DNA from: an uncultured Chitinophaga sp.
Lineage (GTDB): Bacteria > Bacteroidota > Bacteroidia > Chitinophagales > Chitinophagaceae
Direction of reading: 5' to 3'
Assembly (NCBI RefSeq): GCF_937898475.1
Contig: NZ_CALEJS010000029.1
Location: 51,755 to 115,754 of the forward strand
Length of the DNA: 64,000 nucleotides
In this document: positions 18,474 through 26,864 of the stretch, piece by piece
How positions within the stretch are numbered: position 1 is the stretch's first letter
How the letters are laid out: each line of letters begins with the position of its first letter
Program-made: the position numbers and the translations under genes
Notes under the pieces: generated by a model
The model's database searches: none
What the model saw: only the letters and a program-made list of their open reading frames with translations
Told to the model about the DNA's origin: nothing

Positions 18474-20255
18474 TCAATTATAGATCCCATCGATCTCCTT
18501 CGCATACTTTTCCAGGATCACCGCCCTGCGCAGACTTAATTTAGGCGTTAGCTCGCCGCCTTCAATGTTCCAGCTGTGCGGCAGCAGTTCAAATTTCTTC
18601 ACCTGTTCTACCTGGCTGAATTCCCGGTTATACTCGTCCACGATGGTTTTGTAAAAATGCCGTACCTCAGGGTCCTGCACCAGGGCTTCGGGTGTGTTGG
18701 CGCGAATGCCCTGTCTTTTAGCCCATTCCCGCAGCACGAGGAATACCGGCACGATCAGCGCCGCGGTGAATTTACGGTTGGCCCCCAGCACCATTACCTG
18801 TTCAATGAAAGCGCTTTCTTTTAATCGGTGCTCTATAGGGAGCGGGGCCACGTATTTGCCGCCGCTGGTTTTGAACATCTCCTTTTTACGGTCGGTGATC
18901 TTCAGGAAGCGGCCGTCCAGGAAGGCGCCGATATCGCCGGTGTGGTACCAGCCATCTATGATCACCTCTGCTGTGAGATCGGGACGGCGATAGTAGCCCA
19001 TCATCACATTGTCGCCTTTACAAAGGATCTCTCCATCGTCTGCGATCTTTACGGCAAGGTTCGGAATCAGCGGGCCAACGGTGCCGAACATACGATCTTT
19101 CTCTTCGAAACGGTTTACACTGATCACCGGCGATGTTTCAGTGAGGCCGTAGCCTTCCATGATCACGATGCGGGCAGCGGTGAAGATGCGGATCAGGCGT
19201 ACCTGGCAGGCGGCGCCGCCGGTAACGATGCATTTGATGCTGCCGCCCAGGGCTGCCCGCCATTTGCTGAACACCAAAGCATTGGCGAGTGACAGCTGCA
19301 GGCGGTACAGTAAAGGCTGCCTTTTGTTGATTTCGAACCGGGTAGCGAGGTCGTGAGCCCAATAGAACAGGGCTTTTTTTATGCCGCGCAGCGTAGCGCC
19401 CTTGTCCATTATACGGTCGTATACTTTTTCGAGCAGGCGCGGAACAGTGGTAAACAGGTGCGGGCGCACCTCCTTCAGGTTATCGCCAATGCTTTCCAGG
19501 CTTTCTGTATAGTACACCGGGATGCCCTTGAACAGGTAGAGATAAGTGACCATCCGTTCAAAAATATGATTGAGTGGCAGAAAACTGATGGCCCTTAAAG
19601 GATATCCCGGCGGGAAGGAGGGCAGGCAGTTCAGGATATTGCTGATAATATTGCGGTGTGAAAGCATTACCCCTTTTGGTGTACCGGTAGTGCCGGAAGT
19701 ATAGATGATAGTGGCCAGCTGCTCTGCGCCTATAGTTTCAGCAATGGCGTCGGCGCGGTTAATACTCTCTGCATCTGCCAGTGCGAGGAGACTGCTCCAG
19801 TGCGGGGCGCCGGCTACCATTTCGAAGGTATAGACCTCCTGTAAATGGAACAGCTGATCGCGGATGCCGGCTATCTTTTCAAACAGAACATCGTCCTGCG
19901 TGAATATCATTTTCACTTTGGCGTCCTGCAGGATAAAGGTCAGCTCATGCAGATGGATGGTTGGATAGATGGGCACCAGAACGGCGCCGATACGTTGTAC
20001 CGCCAGGTCAAGCATGATCCATTCGGGCTGATTCCTGCAGAGGATGGCGATCTTATCGCGCCCCTCGGGCGTCATGTCGTTACCGCTGACCCCTGTTTTG
20101 AGGAGCCCGGCGCTCAGTTTGTCTACAATATCTTTTACTTCCTGTGTGGTGTAAGTTCTCCATACGCCCTGCTCTTTGGCGGCCAGCATATCCGGTAGCG
20201 GGTTGTGCTCAAGCTGATAGGGTATACAGTCGAATAGTCTTTTGGGATCAAGCAT
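18474..20255 (-). CDS. Long-chain fatty acid-CoA ligase (AMP-forming)
   Basis: Activates fatty acids to acyl-CoA through an acyl-AMP intermediate. The P-loop motif YTSGTTGTPKGVMLSHRN lies near residues 188-205; GYGLTETSPVISVN and WYHTGDIGAFLDG with ITDRKKEMFKTSGGKYVAP are the other ANL-family core motifs. The length (593) fits the FadD15/long-chain ligase branch. There is no signal peptide. It is convergent with dinB and divergent from the aminotransferase gene; the AT-rich gap 20256-20383 should hold both promoters. The exact chain-length preference cannot be read from the sequence. Confidence 0.92.
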   Translation of the reverse strand: MLDPKRLFDCIPYQLEHNPLPDMLAAKEQGVWRTYTTQEVKDIVDKLSAGLLKTGVSGNDMTPEGRDKIAILCRNQPEWIMLDLAVQRIGAVLVPIYPTIHLHELTFILQDAKVKMIFTQDDVLFEKIAGIRDQLFHLQEVYTFEMVAGAPHWSSLLALADAESINRADAIAETIGAEQLATIIYTSGTTGTPKGVMLSHRNIISNILNCLPSFPPGYPLRAISFLPLNHIFERMVTYLYLFKGIPVYYTESLESIGDNLKEVRPHLFTTVPRLLEKVYDRIMDKGATLRGIKKALFYWAHDLATRFEINKRQPLLYRLQLSLANALVFSKWRAALGGSIKCIVTGGAACQVRLIRIFTAARIVIMEGYGLTETSPVISVNRFEEKDRMFGTVGPLIPNLAVKIADDGEILCKGDNVMMGYYRRPDLTAEVIIDGWYHTGDIGAFLDGRFLKITDRKKEMFKTSGGKYVAPLPIEHRLKESAFIEQVMVLGANRKFTAALIVPVFLVLREWAKRQGIRANTPEALVQDPEVRHFYKTIVDEYNREFSQVEQVKKFELLPHSWNIEGGELTPKLSLRRAVILEKYAKEIDGIYN

Positions 20256-20383
20256 AACAGCGGAATATGGGTTAACAGCAAGTTATTCAATTTTTCCGAC
20301 AATTGGCCGGAGCACAGGCGCGCCGGTTGAAACACAAAATATGAGGATGCTGTATTATATTGTAGACGCAAATAATAATCAAC

Positions 20384-21217
20384 GTGAGCGACCCGATTGT
20401 TTACATCAACGATACTTTCCTGCCTGCTTCACAGGCAGCACTACAGATAAGCGACCTGGCCATTCAGCGCGGATATGGCATTTTCGATTTCTTCAAGACC
20501 CTGGATCATTTGCCGGTGTTCCTGGATGAACACCTGGACCGCTTCTATCATTCTGCTGAGCAGATGCGCCTGGCCCCGGGCAAAGACCGCGATCAGCTGC
20601 GGGAAGTGATCAGGGAACTGGCAGCGCAGAACAATATAGCGAACGCGGGTATCCGGATCACACTTACGGGAGGTTATTCGCCGGATGGTTACAGCATTAC
20701 ACGCCCCAACCTGGTTATTACTCAACAGCCCCTGCAGCTGCCCGACAGGGAGCAATTCAGGAGAGGACTGCGTTTGATCAGCTATCCGCATCAGCGGCAG
20801 ATGCCGCAGGTAAAATCGCTGGATTACCTGATGGCCATCTGGCTGCAGCCATTGATCAGGGAGAAAGGGGCGGATGATGTGCTGTATCAGTATAACGGGC
20901 TGGTGTCTGAATGCCCGCGCGCTAATTTCTTCATCGTCACCGGCAATGATACGGTAGTAACGTCCTCTCAACCGCTGAAAGGGATTATACGGATGAAGAC
21001 CCTGGAAATAGCGTGCAAACAGTTCAAGGTGGAAGAACGGGAGCTGACGCTGGAAGAAGTGTACCAGGCCAGGGAAGCATTCATTACCAGCACTACCAAA
21101 CATATACTACCGGTGGTTCAGCTGGATGGGAGAGCGATTGGCGATGGGGAGCCTGGAAACATCACCACCATGTTAAACATGGAGCTGGACGATCTCATCT
21201 ATAACGACGAAGCATAA
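20384..21217 (+). CDS. Class IV PLP aminotransferase
   Basis: Fold-type IV aminotransferase of the branched-chain/D-alanine/aminodeoxychorismate lyase family. The PLP lysine should be the K of QVKSLDYLMAIW (about residue 145); LVSECPRANFFIV carries the phosphate-side Glu/Asn pattern, and FITSTTKHILPV follows. The length (277) is right for Dat or PabC-like enzymes, shorter than many IlvE. The best start is GTG at 20384 (MSDPIVYINDTF aligns with the family start); no upstream ATG fits. Substrate is unresolved: D-amino acid aminotransferase or aminodeoxychorismate lyase are both possible. Confidence 0.88.
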   Translation: MSDPIVYINDTFLPASQAALQISDLAIQRGYGIFDFFKTLDHLPVFLDEHLDRFYHSAEQMRLAPGKDRDQLREVIRELAAQNNIANAGIRITLTGGYSPDGYSITRPNLVITQQPLQLPDREQFRRGLRLISYPHQRQMPQVKSLDYLMAIWLQPLIREKGADDVLYQYNGLVSECPRANFFIVTGNDTVVTSSQPLKGIIRMKTLEIACKQFKVEERELTLEEVYQAREAFITSTTKHILPVVQLDGRAIGDGEPGNITTMLNMELDDLIYNDEA

Positions 21218-21223
21218 AATCTA

Positions 21224-21246
21224 TTTGGAACAATCGTTCTGAAATG
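21224..21246. promoter_or_regulatory. Operator-like site 1 (TetR autoregulation)
   Basis: TTTGGAAC-AATC-GTTCTGAA dyad; 19 of 23 positions are identical to the site at 21919-21941 upstream of the short-chain dehydrogenase. A third related, shorter dyad (TTTGGAATTTAGTTCC) lies at 21280-21297, just before the TetR gene. Shared sites in front of the regulator and its neighbour suggest the regulator's own operators. Confidence 0.5.
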
Positions 21247-21255
21247 CTATCTTTG
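21224..21255 (+). promoter_or_regulatory. Promoter of the TetR gene (-33 TTTG, -7 TATCTTTG)
   Basis: TTTG at 21224-21227 and TATCTTTG at 21248-21255 are separated by 20 bp, an excellent match to the Bacteroidota sigma-A promoter. The -33/spacer region is occupied by an operator-like dyad (21224-21246), which is the arrangement expected for autorepression. Confidence 0.65.
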
Positions 21256-21279
21256 TACTGCCAGGACGCCAGACAATTG

Positions 21280-21297
21280 TTTGGAATTTAGTTCCGG
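21280..21297. promoter_or_regulatory. Operator-like site 3, degenerate
   Basis: TTTGGAATTTAGTTCCGG shows the same TTTGGAA ... GTTC words as sites 1 and 2 and lies 22 bp before the TetR start codon, downstream of the -7 box. Confidence 0.35.
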
Positions 21298-21318
21298 GTA
21301 TTTGGAATTTTATCTATC

Positions 21319-21897
21319 ATGGCACGAAACAAAGCGTTTGATCCGGGGGAAAGATTGGAAAAGGCCCGTGACCTGTTTTGGGAGAAGGGGTATCATGCTA
21401 CGTCCATGCAGGACCTGGTAGAGGCGATGCAGTTGAACAGGGCCAGCATCTACGATACTTATGGCGATAAGCATGCATTGTTCGTACAATGCCTCGCCAA
21501 TTATGCCACAGGAAAACAGGAAGATTATAAAAGATCAGCAGCGGGAGTAGAGTCGCCCATACGTTCGGTGGAATGTATTATCCGCAGGGCATTGGAGCGC
21601 ACCATTGAAGATGGCAAAGCCTGTATGGCAACGAAGTCTGCGTTTGAGCTGGGAGAATACGATAAAGAAGTGCGGGAGCTGTTGAAGAAAGACGGTGTAA
21701 GACTGGCGAAGGTGTTTGAAGAGCTGCTCCGCAAAGCGCAGGCAGCCGGCGAGATCAGTAAAGACAGGGACCCGGTGGTACTGGCAAATTATATTGTAGC
21801 GAATTTCAGCGGGCTGTGGCAGGCCAATATCCTCTCCGGCAACAGGAAGCTGGTACAGCAAATGACGGAATTCCTGATTGAGGTGATAAAACAGTAA
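21319..21897 (+). CDS. TetR/AcrR family repressor
   Basis: A DNA-binding repressor. Residues 8-55 form the TetR helix-turn-helix (RLEKARDLFWEKGYHATSMQ, then DLVEAMQLNRASIYDTYG with the recognition helix). The C-terminal ligand domain (about 75-192) is all helical and of ordinary length; the layout resembles the NemR/AcuR-type subfamily that responds to electrophiles or xenobiotics. The gene is preceded by a strong promoter containing an operator-like dyad, repeated downstream before the SDR gene, so the SDR gene is the likely target. Ligand unknown. Confidence 0.93.
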   Translation: MARNKAFDPGERLEKARDLFWEKGYHATSMQDLVEAMQLNRASIYDTYGDKHALFVQCLANYATGKQEDYKRSAAGVESPIRSVECIIRRALERTIEDGKACMATKSAFELGEYDKEVRELLKKDGVRLAKVFEELLRKAQAAGEISKDRDPVVLANYIVANFSGLWQANILSGNRKLVQQMTEFLIEVIKQ

Positions 21898-21918
21898 TCA
21901 CCTTTTTTTAGGAGCAAT

Positions 21919-21941
21919 TTTGGAATGAACGTTCTGTAATG
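21919..21941. promoter_or_regulatory. Operator-like site 2 upstream of the SDR gene
   Basis: TTTGGAAT-GAAC-GTTCTGTA, containing the perfect GAACGTTC palindrome, 65 bp before the SDR start. It is closely related to the site in the TetR promoter. No clear TAnnTTTG box is visible just downstream, so the SDR promoter itself is not placed. Confidence 0.5.
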
Positions 21942-22006
21942 AGGGGCTTGTTAGAAGCCTCATTGGCAAACTATTCTCTAATATATACAAACATTTAAAT
22001 TAATCT

Positions 22007-22747
22007 ATGAAACGTCTGACAAACAAAGTAGCCCTGGTAACGGGCGGCAGCCGCGGAATTGGCGCTGCTATCGTAAAACGTCTGGCCGAAGAAGGCGCTA
22101 ATGTGGCATTTACTTATGTAAGCGCTGCTGAAAAAGCACAGGCGGTGGTAAAAGAAGTAGAAGCCCTAGGCGTAAAGGGCCTGGCTATTGCTGCAGACAA
22201 TGAAAAGCCGGAGGCGGTAATTGCTGCGGTAGATAAAACCGCCGCCACTTTTGGGCGTATAGACATACTCGTTAACAGTGCCGGTATCTGGATTGCCAAG
22301 CCTTTTGAAGAGCATGTACTGGAAGATTTTGACCGGCTGGTAGCCGTGAACGTTAGGGCCGTATATGTAGCCAGCCAGGCCGTGCTGCGTCATATGCCCG
22401 AAGGCGGCAGGATCGTGACCATCGGCAGCAATCTTGCTGAGAGGGTATTTGCCCCCGGCATGACCTTGTATTCCATGACAAAATCTGCCCTGATAGGCTT
22501 TACCAAAGGCCTGGCGCGCGACCTTGGCAGTAAGAAGATCACCGTAAACCTGGTGCAGCCCGGCGCTACCACTACAGATATGAATCCTGTAGATGGCCCG
22601 CACTCCGATTTTGTGCGCAGCTTTATGGCTATTCCCGAATACGGCGAGCCTGCAGGTATTGCCGCTGTGGTAGCCCTGCTGGCCAGTGAAGAAGGCCGTT
22701 CTTTTACCGGTACCGAAGTAACGGTTGACGGAGGCCTGAATGCTTAA
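22007..22747 (+). CDS. Short-chain dehydrogenase/reductase (3-oxoacyl-ACP reductase type)
   Basis: An NAD(P)-dependent oxidoreductase of the classical SDR family. The cofactor loop TGGSRGIGAAIV lies at about 13-24, NSAGI at about 91, the Ser in VTIGSN at about 142, and the catalytic YSMTK motif at about 155-159. The length (246) and the ending FTGTEVTVDGGLNA are typical. There is no signal peptide. It follows a TetR gene and operator-like site, an arrangement often seen for detoxifying reductases; the substrate cannot be deduced. Confidence 0.93.
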   Translation: MKRLTNKVALVTGGSRGIGAAIVKRLAEEGANVAFTYVSAAEKAQAVVKEVEALGVKGLAIAADNEKPEAVIAAVDKTAATFGRIDILVNSAGIWIAKPFEEHVLEDFDRLVAVNVRAVYVASQAVLRHMPEGGRIVTIGSNLAERVFAPGMTLYSMTKSALIGFTKGLARDLGSKKITVNLVQPGATTTDMNPVDGPHSDFVRSFMAIPEYGEPAGIAAVVALLASEEGRSFTGTEVTVDGGLNA

Positions 22748-22765
22748 GCCGTTCATCAAATAAAA

Positions 22766-22862
22766 GACAGCCATAGCGGAATAATGTGGTATATTTCTAA
22801 TGTTTGATCACGTTAGAAACAGGAAATTATCTAACCACAATAGCAACCCGCTTATGGCTGTC
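22766..22862. repeat. Imperfect inverted repeat spanning the 2Fe-2S subunit start codon
   Basis: GACAGCCATAGCGG (22766-22779) is mirrored by CCGCTTATGGCTGTC (22848-22862) with one extra base. The inner words TGTGGT (22785-22790) and ACCACA (22834-22839) extend the pairing, and GTTAGA/TCTAAC (22812-22817, 22830-22835) forms a third stem. The ATG of the downstream gene (22854) lies inside the right arm. A weak -7-like TATATTTC occurs in the loop, so whether the left arm is transcribed is uncertain. Confidence 0.55.
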
Positions 22863-23318
22863 TTTAATTTAACCATCAACAATGAGGATTTCAAAGTAGA
22901 TGTGGATCCTCAGATGCCGTTGTTATGGGTGATCCGTGATTTTGCCGGCCTCACCGGCACCAAGTACGGATGCGGTATTGCGCAATGCGGCGCCTGTACC
23001 GTGCACCTGGATGGCAATCCCGTTCGTTCCTGCTCCATACCGGTTTCGTCGGTGAACGGACAAAAGGTAGTGACCATCGAAGGTCTTTCTGATAAGGGAG
23101 ATCATCCCCTGCAGCTTGCCTGGGAAGAAATGGATGTACCGCAATGCGGTTACTGCCAGGCGGGCCAGATCATGACGGCTGCCGCTTTATTGAAAGAAAA
23201 ACCGCAACCTACAGACCAGGACATTGACAACCTCATGTCTGGCAACATTTGCCGTTGCGGCACCTATAACCGTATCAAGAAAGCCATTCACCTGGCTGCG
23301 AAAGGAGGTAAGTCATGA
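22854..23318 (+). CDS. iorA: 2Fe-2S subunit of a molybdenum hydroxylase (isoquinoline 1-oxidoreductase alpha type)
   Basis: The small electron-transfer subunit of a two-subunit molybdenum hydroxylase. A plant-type 2Fe-2S cluster is bound by CGIAQCGACTVHLDG and a later Cys (about 62), and a second cluster by CGYCQAGQIMTAAAL and NICRCGTYNR in the C-terminal helical domain. From the ATG at 22854 the protein is 154 residues, the normal family length; the upstream ATG at 22800 would add an unrelated 18-residue tail. Its stop overlaps the large-subunit start by 4 nt (ATGA). There is no signal peptide, so it is presumably exported with the Tat-tagged partner. Confidence 0.92.
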   Translation: MAVFNLTINNEDFKVDVDPQMPLLWVIRDFAGLTGTKYGCGIAQCGACTVHLDGNPVRSCSIPVSSVNGQKVVTIEGLSDKGDHPLQLAWEEMDVPQCGYCQAGQIMTAAALLKEKPQPTDQDIDNLMSGNICRCGTYNRIKKAIHLAAKGGKS

Positions 23319-25465
23319 GTATATCCACTATGAACAGACGCAACTTTCTGAAGATCGGAATCACGGCAGGTGGTGGCCTGGTATTGGGCCTGGAATGGTT
23401 AAGCTCCTGTAACCCGGCGGGCAGCGGCGGGGCGGAAGCAGCCATGCAAACATTGAATGCTTTCATCAAGATAGGGACCGATGGCCTGGTGACCATCATG
23501 GCGCCCAACCCCGAAATAGGACAGGGCGTGAAAACATCCCTGCCCATGATCGTAGCGGAAGAACTGGACGTAGACTGGAAAAATGTGATCGTTGAACAGG
23601 CGCCACTGGACACTGATAAGTTTAAACGCCAGGTGGCAGGTGGCAGCGGCTCCGTACGCGAAAGCTGGGAACCCTTCCGCACCGCCGGCGCCACCGGCCG
23701 CCAGATGCTGGTGAATGCCGCAGCAGCGCAATGGCAGGTAGACCCGGCCACCTGTACCACAGCAGGTGGTATGGTACTGCATAAAGCCAGCGGCAAAAAG
23801 ATCGGCTACGGCGAGCTGGCAGAAAAAGCCGCCACCCTGCCGGTGCCCACCGATGTCAAGTTCAAGGAGCCGAATGCCTATAAGATCATCGGCACCCGCA
23901 CCACCAATGTTGACATGAAAGCGATCGTTACCGGTAAACAAAAATTCGGGATCGATACCAAACGCGAAGGTATGCTGTATGCCACGGTTGTTCGTCCGCC
24001 GGCATTCGGACAAACACTGAAAAGCTTTGACGACAGCGAAGCCCGTAAAATGCCGGGTGTAAGCAACGTGGTGTCTTTTGATAACAAGATCGCTGTGCTG
24101 GGCCGAAGCACCTGGGAAGTGATGCATGCTGCCAGGGCCATCAAAGCCGAGTGGCAGGATGACGGCAAACTGGAAAGCACCGCAGATTATAAAGCCAATT
24201 TTGTTAAAGCGCTGGAGAAATTGCCGAAGGAATCCAAACGGAAGGACGGCAATATCAAAAAAGCGTTTGCATCGGCCGCCAGAACATTCGAAGCTACTTT
24301 TGAATGTCCCTTCATTCCGCATAATACCATGGAGCCCATGAACTTCTTTGCGGATGTTAAAGCAGACAGCGTGGAACTGCATGGTCCCATCCAGCTGCCT
24401 GACAGAGCCCGTAATACCATCGCCGAGAAATTCAAGATACCCAAAGAGAAGATCAGGGTAAGTATGACCCGCATGGGTGGCGGCTTTGGCAGAAGACTGA
24501 TGACCGATTTCGTGGAAGAGGCAGTGGCCATTTCACAGCTGGCCAAAGCGCCGGTAAACGTGGTCTGGAGAAGGGAAGATGATATGAGCGGCGGCTACTA
24601 TCGCCCGATGGCTTTGTACAAATACAAGGCAGCGGTAGACGCCAGCAATAAACTGATCGCCTGGCACCACCATTCCGTAGGCATTTCCGGCAGCACTGCC
24701 AGGGAGAACAATTTCCCCGCCGGCGCCGTAGAAAACCTGCAGGTGGATGTACATGATTATAAATCGCCCGTTACTACCGGTCCATGGAGAGCGCCCATTC
24801 ACAATTATATTGCATTTGCCGAAGAGTCTTTCATAGACGACATTGCCCATCAGCTGGGCAAAGACCCCGTTGCTTTCCGCCTGGAACTGCTGGAGCAGGC
24901 CAAGGCTAAACCGGTGGGTCAATGTGATTATGATCCTGACCGTTACGCCGCCGTGATCAAAAAAGCAGCGGAAATGGCAGGATGGGGCCAACCCAAACCG
25001 CAAGGGGTTTACCAGGGCATTGGCGCGCATTACTCCTTCAAAACCTATGTAGCGCAGGTGGCCGAGATCACTAACGTGAACGGGCAACTGAAGATCAGCA
25101 AGATCTATTGCGCAGTGGATTGCGGCACCGTGATCAACATGAGCGGCGCCGAGAACCAGGTAGAAGGCTCCATGATTGATGGCCTGGGACATGCCCTGTA
25201 CGGCGAGCTTACCCTCACCAAAGGCAAACCTGATCAATCCAACTATGACCGCTACCGCCTGATACGCATGCAGGAGGCGCCAGCGGTAGAGATCCAGTTT
25301 ATCCGTAACAACGAAGCGCCCACCGGCCTGGGAGAACCCGGTCTGCCGCCGGTAGGAGCGGCAGTGGCCAATGCCATTTTTGCCGCTACCGGACGAAGAC
25401 TGAGGTCTCAGCCGTTCATGAACACAGGAAACGTTTTCACCATGGAAAGGAAGGCGGAAGTGTGA
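23315..25465 (+). CDS. iorB: Molybdopterin-binding subunit (isoquinoline 1-oxidoreductase beta type)
   Basis: The catalytic subunit of a xanthine-oxidase-family hydroxylase that inserts water-derived oxygen into N-heterocycles or aldehydes. The N-terminus has a twin-arginine motif (MNRRNFLKIGI) followed by a hydrophobic stretch and LSSC, so it may be a Tat-exported lipoprotein. Molybdopterin-binding motifs include RMGGGFGRR, and the catalytic Glu674 sits in TGLGEPGLPPVGAA. At 716 residues it is the single-chain beta form without an FAD subunit, so the electron acceptor is probably a periplasmic cytochrome. It is translationally coupled to the 2Fe-2S subunit. Confidence 0.92.
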   Translation: MSISTMNRRNFLKIGITAGGGLVLGLEWLSSCNPAGSGGAEAAMQTLNAFIKIGTDGLVTIMAPNPEIGQGVKTSLPMIVAEELDVDWKNVIVEQAPLDTDKFKRQVAGGSGSVRESWEPFRTAGATGRQMLVNAAAAQWQVDPATCTTAGGMVLHKASGKKIGYGELAEKAATLPVPTDVKFKEPNAYKIIGTRTTNVDMKAIVTGKQKFGIDTKREGMLYATVVRPPAFGQTLKSFDDSEARKMPGVSNVVSFDNKIAVLGRSTWEVMHAARAIKAEWQDDGKLESTADYKANFVKALEKLPKESKRKDGNIKKAFASAARTFEATFECPFIPHNTMEPMNFFADVKADSVELHGPIQLPDRARNTIAEKFKIPKEKIRVSMTRMGGGFGRRLMTDFVEEAVAISQLAKAPVNVVWRREDDMSGGYYRPMALYKYKAAVDASNKLIAWHHHSVGISGSTARENNFPAGAVENLQVDVHDYKSPVTTGPWRAPIHNYIAFAEESFIDDIAHQLGKDPVAFRLELLEQAKAKPVGQCDYDPDRYAAVIKKAAEMAGWGQPKPQGVYQGIGAHYSFKTYVAQVAEITNVNGQLKISKIYCAVDCGTVINMSGAENQVEGSMIDGLGHALYGELTLTKGKPDQSNYDRYRLIRMQEAPAVEIQFIRNNEAPTGLGEPGLPPVGAAVANAIFAATGRRLRSQPFMNTGNVFTMERKAEV

Positions 25466-25470
25466 GGTTA

Positions 25471-25588
25471 AGTGTTAGCTATTGTAATGGCTGAAAGTGT
25501 TATATTTGACGTTGTGCATACGGATATATAACGCTGTGCGCTAACAGCTACATAACACAACACGATAGCTAACCGCCAATAGCTAGTA
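25471..25588. repeat. Intergenic element of TTAGCTATT words with xdhC promoter box
   Basis: The gap between the molybdenum subunit and xdhC contains GTTAGCTATTG (25474-25484) and, inverted, GCTAACAGCTACATAACAC and GATAGCTAACCGCCAATAGC near 25540-25583, giving an imperfect inverted repeat. TATATTTG at 25501-25508 matches the -7 consensus, with TTG 16 bp upstream. The same words recur near 32600 and 55270. Confidence 0.5.
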
Positions 25589-25589
25589 T

Positions 25590-26732
25590 ATGAAGGAAAT
25601 CAGAGACATTGTAGCCGCATTTGACAAGGCCCGGCAGCAGGAGAAGCAAACCGCCTTGGCTACCGTCGTGCTGGTAGAGGGATCATCTTACCGCCGGCCG
25701 GGCGCTCGGATGCTGATCACGGAAGATGGCACCCTTACCGGTGCGATCAGCGGGGGCTGCCTGGAGGGCGATGCCCTACGCAAAGCACAGCAGGTAATGT
25801 TCCGGCGGCAGTCCATGCTGGTAACCTACGATACTACGGACGATGACGATGCCAAGCTGGGTGTAGGACTGGGATGTAACGGCATCATTCACATACTGAT
25901 AGAGCCGGTCATTACAGACAATCCCAACCACCCGGTACAGTTGCTGAAAGACTGGCTGCTGCAAAGGCAAAACGCTGTGCTGGTCACCCTCTTTTCGTTG
26001 GAGGAGCGCAAGGGCGTACAGCCGGGCACCTCCCTGTTGCTGACCGCCGGCGGCGTCCGCAAACACGAAGCGTTTGAGGGATCGTCCTGGTACGGCGCCA
26101 TGCTGGCAGATGCGGAAGAGGCTCTGCAAAGCACCACGCCCTCCACCCGTCAGTATGAACAGTACACCGCTTTCGTGGAAGTACTGAAACCACCGCCTTC
26201 CCTGCTCATCTTCGGCGCCGGTAACGATGCCATTCCCCTAACCGCCATGGCGGCCGTGCTGGGATGGGATACCACGGTGGTAGACGGCCGCAGCAACTAC
26301 GCCACCTTACAACGCTTTCCCCTGGCCACCCGCATTATTGTTTCCAAACCGGACCAGGCCCTGAAGCAGCTGACCATAGATGCCCGCACCGCCGCCATAC
26401 TCATGACACATAACTACGTGTATGACCTGGCCATGCTGCAGCAATTGCTGCCTTTACAGCTGCCCTATATCGGCTCTTTAGGCCCGAAAAAGAAGCTGGA
26501 CCGCATGTTGGAAGAGCTGCGCAGCAGCGGCGTGGAAGTGTCGCCGGAGCAGCTGGATAAGGTATACGGGCCCACCGGTCTCGATATAGGGGCAGAAGGA
26601 GCAGAAGAGATCGCGCTCTCCATTTTTTCAGAGATACAGGCCGTGTTTGCCGCCGCACCGGGCACCTCGTTGCGGGATAAGCAGGCGCCGATACATGCGA
26701 AAAATGTGAAAGGTTTGAGATTTGAGGTTTGA
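25590..26732 (+). CDS. XdhC family molybdenum cofactor maturation protein
   Basis: XdhC/CoxI proteins bind and sulfurate or insert molybdenum cofactor into xanthine-oxidase-family enzymes in the cytoplasm. The N-terminal domain has ATVVLVEGSSYRRPGARM and GAISGGCLEGD; the C-terminal Rossmann-like domain starts SLLIFGAGNDAIPL (about 206) and contains YIGSLGPKKK. The length is normal (380). The last residues (GLRFEV) are encoded by the left edge of the inverted repeat at 26709-26852, so the natural C-terminus has been rewritten by that element. It follows the two hydroxylase subunits it should mature. Confidence 0.92.
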   Translation: MKEIRDIVAAFDKARQQEKQTALATVVLVEGSSYRRPGARMLITEDGTLTGAISGGCLEGDALRKAQQVMFRRQSMLVTYDTTDDDDAKLGVGLGCNGIIHILIEPVITDNPNHPVQLLKDWLLQRQNAVLVTLFSLEERKGVQPGTSLLLTAGGVRKHEAFEGSSWYGAMLADAEEALQSTTPSTRQYEQYTAFVEVLKPPPSLLIFGAGNDAIPLTAMAAVLGWDTTVVDGRSNYATLQRFPLATRIIVSKPDQALKQLTIDARTAAILMTHNYVYDLAMLQQLLPLQLPYIGSLGPKKKLDRMLEELRSSGVEVSPEQLDKVYGPTGLDIGAEGAEEIALSIFSEIQAVFAAAPGTSLRDKQAPIHAKNVKGLRFEV

Positions 26733-26852
26733 GCGTTCGAAGTTTGAGGTTCGTTTAAGGTTATAGGTTGCAGTCATGTGACCAGACAACCTGCAGGGAA
26801 CCTTCAACTTCTAACGAACCTCAAACTTCGAACGCTCAAACTTTCAAACCTT
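26709..26852. repeat. Long inverted repeat of GTTTGAGG words, nested hairpin
   Basis: 29-bp perfect arms at 26727-26755 and 26813-26841, with additional pairing outside (AAAGGTTTGA with TCAAACCTTT) and nested stems inside (AGGTTG 26765-26770 with CAACCT 26787-26792; AAGGTT with AACCTT). The arms are made of GTTTGAG, CGTTCGAA and GTTTGAGG. The left arm overlaps the xdhC stop codon. Related arms occur at 42435-42507 and 57610-57760. Confidence 0.75.
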
Positions 26853-26864
26853 TAAACTATTCAC

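Noticed and set aside
23399..24382. 327-codon minus-strand frame within the molybdopterin subunit
   Set aside because: Antisense shadow of a conserved gene; composition (His, Phe, Cys) is typical of reverse frames here.
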